This document shows positions 1-5,089 of a stretch of DNA of 5,089 nucleotides, one piece after another. The notes beneath the pieces were generated by a model. It saw only the letters and a list, made by a program, of their open reading frames with translations. It did no database searches and had not been told where the DNA came from. Source of the DNA: Deltaproteobacteria bacterium (lineage in GTDB: Bacteria > Desulfobacterota > Deferrimicrobia > Deferrimicrobiales > Deferrimicrobiaceae). The DNA is taken from the NCBI GenBank assembly GCA_021802685.1, contig JAJZRM010000234.1, positions 1 to 5,089 on the forward strand. The letters run 5' to 3'. Made by a program: the position numbers and the translations under genes. The stretch's first letter is position 1, and the number at the start of each line of letters is the position of its first letter.

Positions 1-4
1 GTGA

Positions 5-544
5 CTGGTCTGGTGCGGGCCGGGGGAGACGGCCGCCGCCTGGGTTCCCTTGTCGGTCCTGGTGCTGCTGCCGCAGGCGGGGGCGGCGTTGCTGGACAAG
101 GGGCTGATCCCCTTGTTCCCGGTTCTCGACACGCCGTGGTTCGCATCGCACGTGGGGCTGTCGTTCCTCGGGTATGGGTTCTTCTCGGCGGGGCTTTCGC
201 TCGGCGCGGTCTACCTGCGGAGCGGCGGGGAGGAAGTGTACCGCGCGGCGGGCAAATCGGCCCTTTACGGTTTCACCGCGTTTTCCGGAGGGATGGTGTG
301 CGGGGGGATCTGGGCGTACTACGCCTGGGGGTCGTACTGGATCTGGACCCCGAAGGAGATCTGGTCCGTGATCGTGTGGGTGTACTTCGCCGCGCTGACG
401 CACCTCAAATTCATTCCCGAGCAGGAAAGGTGGCCCGGGTGGACGAAGCGGCTGGAAATGGGCGCCGCCGCCGCCGGGTACGGCGTCGTCCTGCTGACGT
501 TCCTCGGCGTCAGCCTGCTGCTGCGCAGTTCCCACTCCTTCTGA
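5..544 (+). CDS. ccsA: CcsA/ResC-type cytochrome c biogenesis protein, C-terminal part (5'-incomplete or frame-broken)
   Basis: Integral membrane component of System II cytochrome c maturation, which with ResB carries haem across the cytoplasmic membrane and attaches it to CXXCH apocytochromes. Numbering from the TTG at 50, the tryptophan-rich WWD region is AWGSYWIWTPKEIW at residues 92-105, flanked by hydrophobic segments. Three histidines sit where the family has its haem ligands: H34 (FASHVGLSFLGY) before the WWD motif, H118 (ALTHLK) after it, and H162 in the C-terminal SSHSF. The usual Asp of WDPKE is Thr (T100). Family members are normally well over 200 residues, so the N-terminal membrane segments are missing. 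The frame is closed by TGA at 2-4, and no Shine-Dalgarno precedes TTG 50, so I do not believe a start there. CcsA-like sequence (GETAAAWVPLSVLVLL) already begins near base 23, which argues for an upstream frameshift or edge error. The stop overlaps the resB start by one base. The family call is firm; the gene's integrity is uncertain. Confidence 0.88.
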   Translation: MVWCGPGETAAAWVPLSVLVLLPQAGAALLDKGLIPLFPVLDTPWFASHVGLSFLGYGFFSAGLSLGAVYLRSGGEEVYRAAGKSALYGFTAFSGGMVCGGIWAYYAWGSYWIWTPKEIWSVIVWVYFAALTHLKFIPEQERWPGWTKRLEMGAAAAGYGVVLLTFLGVSLLLRSSHSF

Positions 545-1284
545 TGGCGCGGATCTGGCGGCTGTTGACGTCGCTCAAGACGTGCGCGTGGCTGGGGCTT
601 TTGTTCTGCCTCTCCGGCGCGGCCGGTTCCGTGGCGATGGGAAGGTTCCCGGAGCTGTTCTCCGACATGGACGCCCGCGTCTTCGCCGGCTGGTTCGCCC
701 TCAAGGGATTCCGGGACCCCGCCGCGACGCTGTGGCTGTACGGGCTGCTGGCCGCCACCGGGCTGCTCGCGGTGAACGCCGCCTGCTGCACGGCGGAACG
801 TCTCGTCCGGATCTTCCGCGGCGAGGTCACGCTGCGGCGCCTCCTTCCCCACGTGATGCACGTCGCCTTTCTCGGGGTGGTCCTCGCGCACCTGGCGTCC
901 GCCCTCTACGGGGACCGGATCATCGGCGTGACGGTGGTGCAGGGAGGGGTCGCCCCGGTGGGAAGCACGGGGCTTGCGTTGCGGCTGGACCGGCTCGACG
1001 CCGTGATCGGGCCGGAATGGCCGCCGCAGGAGGTTGCCGCCGCGGTGACGCTGTTCCGGGACCGGACCCCGGTCGCCCGCGGCGTCGTCCGGACGAACGA
1101 ACCGCTTTTCCACGAAGGGTACGGCATCTATATCCGGAATTACGGCTCCACGCCGGGGGACGGTCCGTACGCCGTGTTCGACGCGACCCGCGACCCCGGA
1201 GCGAGAGCGATCCTGGCCGCCTCGCTGCTGTTCACCGCGGCGAACCTGTTGTACATCCTTCCTTCCCGGAGGACCGATGCGTAA
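544..1284 (+). CDS. resB: Compact ResB-like cytochrome c biogenesis protein
   Basis: Predicted 246-residue membrane protein, partner of CcsA in System II haem delivery. Hydrophobic segments lie at about residues 11-32, 61-80 and 104-122, and a final one at about 222-239, with a presumed extracytoplasmic domain between the third and fourth. This is the ResB/Ccs1 topology in miniature. H106 and H116 in the third segment (MHVAFLGVVLAH) are candidates for the membrane haem-ligand histidine. NEPLFHEGYGIYIRNYG at 185-201 resembles the conserved ResB stretch before the last helix. A Cys pair (C81, C82) ends the second helix. Many ResB proteins are about 450 residues or more, so this is a short form. 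The ATG at 544 shares its A with the ccsA stop (TGATG). No Shine-Dalgarno is visible in the pyrimidine-rich bases before it, so translation probably depends on reinitiation after ccsA. The same frame is open upstream of 544, but that part is an out-of-frame reading of ccsA. Confidence 0.85.
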   Translation: MARIWRLLTSLKTCAWLGLLFCLSGAAGSVAMGRFPELFSDMDARVFAGWFALKGFRDPAATLWLYGLLAATGLLAVNAACCTAERLVRIFRGEVTLRRLLPHVMHVAFLGVVLAHLASALYGDRIIGVTVVQGGVAPVGSTGLALRLDRLDAVIGPEWPPQEVAAAVTLFRDRTPVARGVVRTNEPLFHEGYGIYIRNYGSTPGDGPYAVFDATRDPGARAILAASLLFTAANLLYILPSRRTDA

Positions 1285-2191
1285 ACCGCTTCCGTTGAGA
1301 AAAGGGGATGTGATCGCCGTGTGCGCCCCCGCCGGGCCGGTGGACGCGGACCGGCTTCAACGGGGCATCTCCCGCTTGTCCGCCGCCGGCTACGTTGCCG
1401 AGATCGCCGACGGCGTGCTCGCGTCGGAGGGGTACTTCGCGGGCGGGGACGGGCACCGCGCCCGCCAGCTGGAATGGGCGCTGACCCTCCCCGAGGCGCG
1501 GGCAGTGATGGCCGCGCGCGGCGGGTACGGCACGACGCGTCTGCTCCCGCTGGTGGACTGGAAAAAGGCGGCGCGGCGGCCGAAGCTGCTGGTGGGGTAC
1601 AGCGACATGACCGCCGTCCTCGCCTACGTCTCCACGCGCCTCCGGCTGCCTTGCCTCCACGGGCCGATGGCGGCGGCGGACCTCGCCGGACGGTTCGACG
1701 CGGACGCGCTCGACGCCTTCGCCCGGCTGGCGGCGGGGGCGGTGTCCCCGCGGGAGCCGTGGGGGGAGCCGATGGAGCGGCTGCGGGGCGGCGGCGCGGA
1801 AGGGGTGCTGTCCGGCGGCTGCCTCTCCGTGATCACCGCGCTTCTTTCGACGCCGTTCGAACCCGACTTCCGGGGGGCGCTATTATTTCTCGAGGACGTG
1901 GGAGAGCCCGCGTACCGGATCGACCGGATGATGACGCAGTGGATCCAGTCCGGGCGTTGGTCGGGAATCGCGGGGATCCTGGCGGGGCGGATGGCGCCGG
2001 CGCGCGGCGAGTCGGCCGGCGAACTGCGCCGGGTGTTCCACGAGGCCGGGAAGCGGCTGTCGGTCCCCGTCTGGTTCGGTTTCCCCGCGGGGCACGACGG
2101 CCGCAACGTCGCGCTCCCGTTCGGCGTCCGGGCGCGGGTCGACGCGAAGGGCCGGCTCTTCCTCCTCGAATCGCCGGTGGAGGAAGCGTGA
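1277..2191 (+). CDS. ldcA: LD-carboxypeptidase, peptidase family S66 (murein tetrapeptide carboxypeptidase)
   Basis: Cytoplasmic serine peptidase that removes the terminal D-Ala from L-Ala-gamma-D-Glu-mDAP-D-Ala, giving the tripeptide used in peptidoglycan recycling. The 304-residue length is normal for the family. Family signatures in order are APAGPVD at 17-23, GGYGTTRLLPLVDW at 82-95, the nucleophile motif VGYSDMTA with Ser109, LHGPM at 127-131, FLEDVGEPAYRIDRM at 204-218 with Glu206, and GFPAGHDGRNVALPFG at 268-283 with His273. Ser109, Glu206 and His273 match the known Ser-Glu-His triad. There is no signal peptide, consistent with cytoplasmic action. The ATG at 1277 overlaps resB by 8 bp and has GGAGG at 1268-1272, four bases upstream. 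The gene is followed by another likely recycling enzyme and by Mpl, which uses its product. An AT-rich CTA-TTA-TTT codon run just before Glu206 stands out against the GC-rich codon use. Confidence 0.95.
   Translation: MRKPLPLRKGDVIAVCAPAGPVDADRLQRGISRLSAAGYVAEIADGVLASEGYFAGGDGHRARQLEWALTLPEARAVMAARGGYGTTRLLPLVDWKKAARRPKLLVGYSDMTAVLAYVSTRLRLPCLHGPMAAADLAGRFDADALDAFARLAAGAVSPREPWGEPMERLRGGGAEGVLSGGCLSVITALLSTPFEPDFRGALLFLEDVGEPAYRIDRMMTQWIQSGRWSGIAGILAGRMAPARGESAGELRRVFHEAGKRLSVPVWFGFPAGHDGRNVALPFGVRARVDAKGRLFLLESPVEEA
2179..2183 (+). promoter_or_regulatory. Shine-Dalgarno GGAGG for the serine hydrolase gene
   Basis: GGAGG lies inside the last codons of ldcA, four bases before a GTG at 2188. 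It supports that GTG as the start of the serine hydrolase. The reading frame is open much further upstream, to about 1321, but the upstream translation there is Arg/Gly/Ala-rich out-of-frame ldcA. Confidence 0.65.
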
Positions 2192-3312
2192 CCGGTTTCG
2201 CGACCCGGGAATCTCCGGAGTTCCGCGAAGCCGTGGAGCTACTCGAGGAAGGCGCGCGCGACGGGGCGTACTCCGCCGCCGTCCTGCTGGCGGGACGGGG
2301 CGAGGAAGCGGCCTGGGAACGGTCCGCGGGATACGCCCGCCCCGCATCGCTGTTCGACATCGCCTCCGTGACCAAGCCGTTGACGGCGGCCCTCTTCTTC
2401 CTCCTTTCCCAGGAGGGGCACCTGTCGCCCGGCGATCCCGTTTCGGCGGTCCTCCCGTTCTCCTCGCCCGATCCGCGGGTACGGGAGATCACGTTCCTTC
2501 ACCTGCTATCCCACACCTCGGGGCTGCCGGCGTACCTGCCTCTGTACGAAAAAGTGATGGTGGGGGATAAGGGGGCGGGAAAGCCGATCTTCGGAACGGC
2601 GGAAGGGCACGACCGGATCTTGGCCGAGGTCCTCTCCCTGCCGCTTTCGTACGCGCCGGGAACCGCGTGGGAGTACAGCGACCTCGGATACATGCTCCTG
2701 GGCCGGGCGATCGAGGCGGCCGGCTTCCGGTCCCTCGACCGGATGTTGAAGGCGAAGGTGTCGGCGCCCTTGGGGATGCGGGACACCTGCTACCTGCCGC
2801 TTTCCTCTTTAAGCGAATGCGAAACGGGGCAGATCGTCCCCACCGGCTGGTCCGAGGCCCGGCAGCGGGAGAAGGCGGGGGAAGTGGACGACGAGAACGC
2901 GGCGGCGATGGGAGGCGTGGCCGGGCACGCGGGGGTCTTCTCCACCGCCCGCGACCTGTTCCTGTTCGCCCGCGAGGTCGTGCGGGCCCGTAAGGGGGAG
3001 GGGCGCATCCTGAGCCGTTCGTCGGCCGTGGCGATGACCACCCGGATATCGGCTCCCCCCGGCTGCCCCCGGACGGCGGGATTCGACACACCGACCTTCG
3101 GTCGGGACGGGGGATCCCAGTCGGGGACGCTGGCGCCTTCGAGCGCCGTCGGCCACCTGGGATACACCGGCTGCTCGCTGTGGATCGACCCGGACCGGGA
3201 GATCACCGTCGTGCTCCTGACGAACCGCGTGGTGCACGGAAGCGGCAACCGGAAGCTGTCGGCGCTGCGCCCCCGGATCCACGACGCCGTATGGAAGGGG
3301 ATGGGAACATGA
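2188..3312 (+). CDS. Serine hydrolase of the beta-lactamase/penicillin-binding fold, likely peptidoglycan recycling
   Basis: Predicted 374-residue enzyme of the class C beta-lactamase / DD-peptidase / esterase superfamily (Pfam Beta-lactamase). Catalytic motifs are complete: SVTK at 60-63 (nucleophile Ser60, Lys63), the Tyr motif YSD at 163-165 in WEYSDLGYMLLG, and HLG at 323-325 in GHLGYTGCSLWIDP in place of the KTG box. DDENAAAMGGVAGHAGVFST at 234-253 and the ending VVLLTNRVV are, as I recall them, typical of the subgroup holding Bacillus YbbE/AmiE (a MurNAc-L-Ala amidase) and of the domains fused to NagZ-type glucosaminidases in Bacteroidetes. The N-terminus is polar, with no signal peptide, so cytoplasmic location is expected, unlike secreted AmiE. 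It starts at GTG 2188, overlapping the ldcA stop (GTGA), and ends overlapping mpl (ATGA). Sitting between LdcA and Mpl, it probably cleaves a recovered muropeptide, as an amidase or DD-carboxypeptidase; a general esterase remains possible. Fold certain, substrate inferred. Confidence 0.9.
   Translation: MTGFATRESPEFREAVELLEEGARDGAYSAAVLLAGRGEEAAWERSAGYARPASLFDIASVTKPLTAALFFLLSQEGHLSPGDPVSAVLPFSSPDPRVREITFLHLLSHTSGLPAYLPLYEKVMVGDKGAGKPIFGTAEGHDRILAEVLSLPLSYAPGTAWEYSDLGYMLLGRAIEAAGFRSLDRMLKAKVSAPLGMRDTCYLPLSSLSECETGQIVPTGWSEARQREKAGEVDDENAAAMGGVAGHAGVFSTARDLFLFAREVVRARKGEGRILSRSSAVAMTTRISAPPGCPRTAGFDTPTFGRDGGSQSGTLAPSSAVGHLGYTGCSLWIDPDREITVVLLTNRVVHGSGNRKLSALRPRIHDAVWKGMGT
3293..3300 (+). promoter_or_regulatory. 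Shine-Dalgarno GGAAGGGG deciding the mpl start
   Basis: The purine-rich GGAAGGGG ends eight bases before the ATG at 3309. An in-frame ATG at 3291 would place this site inside the gene and has no good site of its own. ATG 3309 also puts the conserved N-terminal nucleotide-binding segment (VHLIAACGVG) at the very start of the protein, as in the family. Confidence 0.6.
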
Positions 3313-4748
3313 CGAACGTGCACCTGATCGCGGCGTGCGGGGTGGGCATGGCGTCCCTGGCCGGGATGCTGAAGGAGAAGGGGTGCCGGGTCTCCGGTTC
3401 CGACGCCAACGTCTACCCGCCGATGAGCACGCAGCTCGAGCGCCTCGGCATCCCGCTTTCCTCGCCGTACGCCGCGGGAAACATCCCCGCCGACGCGGAG
3501 CTCGTCATTGTGGGAAACGCCGTGTCGCGGGGGAATCCCGAGGCGGAAGAGGCGGTCCGGCGCGGCCTCCCGATCCGGTCGATGCCGCAGGCGGTGGCGG
3601 AATTCTTCATCGGGGAGCGGGAATCGATCGTGGTGGCGGGCACGCACGGGAAAACGACCACCGCCTCGCTGGCCGCGTGGTCCTTCTTTTCCCTGGGGGA
3701 CGATCCGTCGTTCCTCGTGGGCGGGATCCCGAGGAATTTCCCCGTGAGCTACCGGATCGGCGGGGGGCGGCGGTTCGTGATCGAGGGGGACGAGTACGAC
3801 ACCGCGTATTTCGACAAGGGGCCGAAGTTCCTCCATTACCGGCCGCGGATCGCGCTGCTGACCAGCATCGAGTTCGACCACGCGGACATCTACCGGGACC
3901 TCGACCATGTCCGGGAATCGTTCCGCCGGCTCGCGTCGATCCTTCCTCCCGACGGGCTGCTCGTGGCGTGCGCCGATTACCCGGACGTCGTCGAGGTGGC
4001 GGGAAAAGCAGGGTGTCCCGTCGAATTCTACGCCACGAGGGAAGGCGCGGCGTCCGGGAGCGACGGCGCGGAGGTCTGGACGGTGCGGGGAACGGGGGAG
4101 TCCGGGGGGATGACGGGATTCCGGATGGAGCGCGGGGAGCGCGCCCTCGATTTCCGGTTTCCCCTTCCCGGGATGCACAACGCGGCGAACGCCGCCGGGG
4201 TCGCCATCGTCCTGATGCGGCTGGGGTTCCCCCACGACCGGATCGCGTCCGCCTTCGAACGGTTCGCCGGGGTGCGGCGCCGGCAGGAAGTGGTCGGAGA
4301 GTTCCGCGGCGTGCTGGTGATCGACGATTTCGCCCATCATCCCACCGCGGTCCGGGAAACCGTCCGGGCGGTCCGGGGACGGTACCCGGAGCGGCGGATC
4401 GTGGCGGTCTTCGAACCCCGGTCCAACACCAGCCGCCGGAAGGTGTTCCAGCGGGAGTTCACCGAAGCCCTCGCCGAGGCCGACGCGGCGATCCTCGCCG
4501 GGGTGTTCGGGGCGGACAGGATTCCGGAGGACGAACGGCTGTCGCCGGAAGAGGTGGTCGCCGGTCTCCGGGAAACGGGGCGGTCCGCGGAATATATCCC
4601 CGACGTGGACGGCATCGTGGCCCGCATCGCCGGAAGCTGCCGTCCGGGGGATATCGTCCTCCTCATGTCCAACGGGGGCTTCGGCGGGATCCAGGAAAAA
4701 CTCAAGAGAGTGCTGAGCGGGGGACGCTACCAGGGGGGAGACTCTTGA
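3309..4748 (+). CDS. mpl: UDP-N-acetylmuramate:L-alanyl-gamma-D-glutamyl-meso-diaminopimelate ligase
   Basis: Mur-ligase-family enzyme that joins the recovered tripeptide L-Ala-gamma-D-Glu-mDAP to UDP-MurNAc using ATP, feeding it back into cell wall precursor synthesis in the cytoplasm. Length is 479 residues against about 457 in E. coli. Signatures specific to Mpl rather than MurC are GSDANVYPPMSTQLE at 30-44, VGNAVSRGNPE at 68-78, IEGDEYDTAYFDKGPKF at 158-174, LEFDHADIY-like IEFDHADIY at 187-195, DDFAHHPTAV at 339-348, EPRSNTSRRK at 369-378 and MSNGGFGG at 453-460. The ATP P-loop is GTHGKTTT at 111-118. The three Mur domains run roughly 1-105, 106-320 and 321-479. No key residue appears to be missing. 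The ATG at 3309 overlaps the hydrolase stop (ATGA), so expression is likely coupled to the genes upstream. Use of mDAP is inferred from the family. Confidence 0.97.
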   Translation: MTNVHLIAACGVGMASLAGMLKEKGCRVSGSDANVYPPMSTQLERLGIPLSSPYAAGNIPADAELVIVGNAVSRGNPEAEEAVRRGLPIRSMPQAVAEFFIGERESIVVAGTHGKTTTASLAAWSFFSLGDDPSFLVGGIPRNFPVSYRIGGGRRFVIEGDEYDTAYFDKGPKFLHYRPRIALLTSIEFDHADIYRDLDHVRESFRRLASILPPDGLLVACADYPDVVEVAGKAGCPVEFYATREGAASGSDGAEVWTVRGTGESGGMTGFRMERGERALDFRFPLPGMHNAANAAGVAIVLMRLGFPHDRIASAFERFAGVRRRQEVVGEFRGVLVIDDFAHHPTAVRETVRAVRGRYPERRIVAVFEPRSNTSRRKVFQREFTEALAEADAAILAGVFGADRIPEDERLSPEEVVAGLRETGRSAEYIPDVDGIVARIAGSCRPGDIVLLMSNGGFGGIQEKLKRVLSGGRYQGGDS

Positions 4749-4807
4749 CCTCTATTCTTTACACCCTTTTCATTGACGGACCATCGGACCTCTGTTAGAT
4801 TCCCGAC
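4749..4807 (+). other. Intergenic gap, less GC-rich, between mpl and the secreted-protein gene
   Basis: This is the only non-coding gap in the window. It is visibly richer in A+T than the flanking genes and pyrimidine-rich at its left end. It holds the promoter described separately, a tandem CGGACC at 4777-4782 and 4785-4790, and the second copy of a GACCTCT repeat at 4787-4793 (the first, 4747-4753, overlaps the mpl stop). I find no stem-loop followed by a T-run, so no intrinsic terminator for the upstream operon can be supported. Confidence 0.7.
4773..4801 (+). promoter_or_regulatory. Sigma-70-type promoter with extended -10
   Basis: A -35 element TTGACG (4773-4778, five of six consensus bases) and a -10 element TAGATT (4796-4801, four of six) are separated by exactly 17 bp. 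TG at 4793-4794, one base before the -10, makes an extended -10. The expected transcription start, six or seven bases after the -10, is at about 4808. That is the A of the following ATG, so the transcript would have essentially no 5' leader. This is a sequence prediction only. Confidence 0.6.
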
Positions 4808-5089
4808 ATGCGGAGAAACACGGTTTGTAACCTCTGGCGGATCACCAACGCCGCGCTGGCCGTCCTGATCGTCTTCCTGCTTGCCGTTCCGGCATCCGCG
4901 GCCGGGTATCCGCGCCGCATCGCCGTTGCCCCGTTCATCTCCCTCGCCAAGGACGACATCGGTTCGACCGTTTCCGTCCTCCCCCGGCTGCTGGCATCCC
5001 GCCTGATGGCGCTGGCCGGGGCCGACGTCCTGCTTCTTCCCGCCGGGGGGAAATCTCCGGAGGAGGCGGCCAGGGAGGCGGCGTACCCC
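4808..5089 (+). CDS. Secreted protein, N-terminal fragment with signal peptide (TolB/CsgG-like N-terminal domain suspected)
   Basis: Open reading frame of 94 codons running off the right edge. Residues 1-31 form a clear Sec signal peptide: a basic start (MRRN, R11), a hydrophobic core at about 15-27 (AALAVLIVFLLAV), and a cleavage site after PASA (residues 28-31). No lipobox cysteine follows. The mature part begins RRIAVAPFISLAKDDIG (36-52) and continues SVLPRLLASRLMALAGADVLLL (56-77). This beta-helix-beta pattern resembles the 'rIAVlPF...l...l...L' start of TolB-N/CsgG-like domains and of the VCBS-repeat exported proteins of Geobacter relatives. The fragment is too short to settle the family. 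ATG 4808 is the only reasonable start: an in-frame TAG lies at 4796-4798 and no alternative start precedes the hydrophobic core. No Shine-Dalgarno is visible, which fits the leaderless arrangement suggested by the promoter. It appears to be transcribed separately from the operon upstream. Confidence 0.8.
   Translation, partial: MRRNTVCNLWRITNAALAVLIVFLLAVPASAAGYPRRIAVAPFISLAKDDIGSTVSVLPRLLASRLMALAGADVLLLPAGGKSPEEAAREAAYP

Noticed and set aside
1..543. A long open frame 1 from base 1 into resB, suggesting a CcsA-ResB fusion
   Set aside because: Before 544 this frame gives Arg/Gly/Ala-rich nonsense, while frame 2 carries the CcsA motifs; the two genes are in different frames, so there is no true fusion.
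319..1113. A 264-codon antisense open frame opposite ccsA/resB
   Set aside because: Composition is typical of a GC-rich shadow frame (Arg/Pro/Gln/Gly-rich) with no motif or ribosome binding site.
1321..2187. An N-terminal extension of the serine hydrolase overlapping ldcA
   Set aside because: The extension is low-complexity Arg/Pro/Gly sequence over a perfectly conserved ldcA; GTG 2188 with GGAGG is the credible start.
3291..3308. ATG 3291 as the mpl start
   Set aside because: It lacks its own Shine-Dalgarno and adds six residues absent from the family; ATG 3309 has both a good site and the ATGA overlap.
2790..4340. A 516-codon antisense open frame opposite the hydrolase and mpl
   Set aside because: It is rich in Arg, Pro, His and Asp, has no recognisable domain, and lies opposite strongly conserved genes; long antisense frames are expected at this GC content.
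4704..4760. A terminator at the end of mpl (AAGAG/CTCTT arms with an inner AGCG/CGCT stem)
   Set aside because: The stems are only 4-5 bp, the outer loop is long, and no T-run follows directly.
4745..4773. A second promoter starting with TTGACC at 4745
   Set aside because: No acceptable -10 element lies 16-18 bp downstream, and the hexamer overlaps the mpl stop codon.
3335..4798. A 487-codon + strand frame overlapping mpl
   Set aside because: It is an out-of-frame reading of mpl with Arg/Gly-rich translation; mpl itself carries every family motif.

Overview
The window is GC-rich (roughly two thirds G+C by eye) bacterial chromosome, coding almost end to end on the + strand. It suggests a Gram-negative, high-GC bacterium of the old Deltaproteobacteria (Desulfobacterota-type). 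The reasons are System II (CcsA/ResB) cytochrome c maturation, a compact ResB, an Mpl ligase for meso-diaminopimelate peptidoglycan, and a downstream secreted protein like those common in Geobacter relatives. The phylum is an inference from gene content and style, not from a marker gene.

Layout: (1) from the left edge to 544, the C-terminal part of a CcsA/ResC-type haem-handling membrane protein, whose frame is interrupted by a TGA at 2-4; (2) 544-1284, a short ResB-like partner; (3) 1277-2191, an LD-carboxypeptidase of peptidase family S66 (LdcA); (4) 2188-3312, a cytoplasmic-looking serine hydrolase with the beta-lactamase/penicillin-binding fold; (5) 3309-4748, Mpl, the murein tripeptide ligase; (6) a 59-bp, less GC-rich intergenic gap with a good promoter candidate; (7) from 4808 to the right edge, the N-terminus of a secreted protein with a signal peptide.

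Genes 1-5 overlap one another by 1, 8, 4 and 4 bp, so they look like one translationally coupled transcription unit whose promoter lies upstream. The first two genes attach haem to c-type apocytochromes outside the cytoplasmic membrane. The next three form a plausible cytoplasmic peptidoglycan recycling module. LdcA trims recovered tetrapeptide to tripeptide, the serine hydrolase probably acts on a muropeptide or its peptide, and Mpl joins the tripeptide to UDP-MurNAc for reuse.

Nothing here is clearly a new system. The points most worth a second look are the serine hydrolase as a possible non-AmpD amidase in the recycling set, a promoter placed so that the downstream gene would be transcribed as a leaderless mRNA, the Asp-to-Thr change in the CcsA tryptophan-rich motif, and the frame break at the left edge. 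I saw no RNA gene, mobile element, CRISPR array or convincing terminator.
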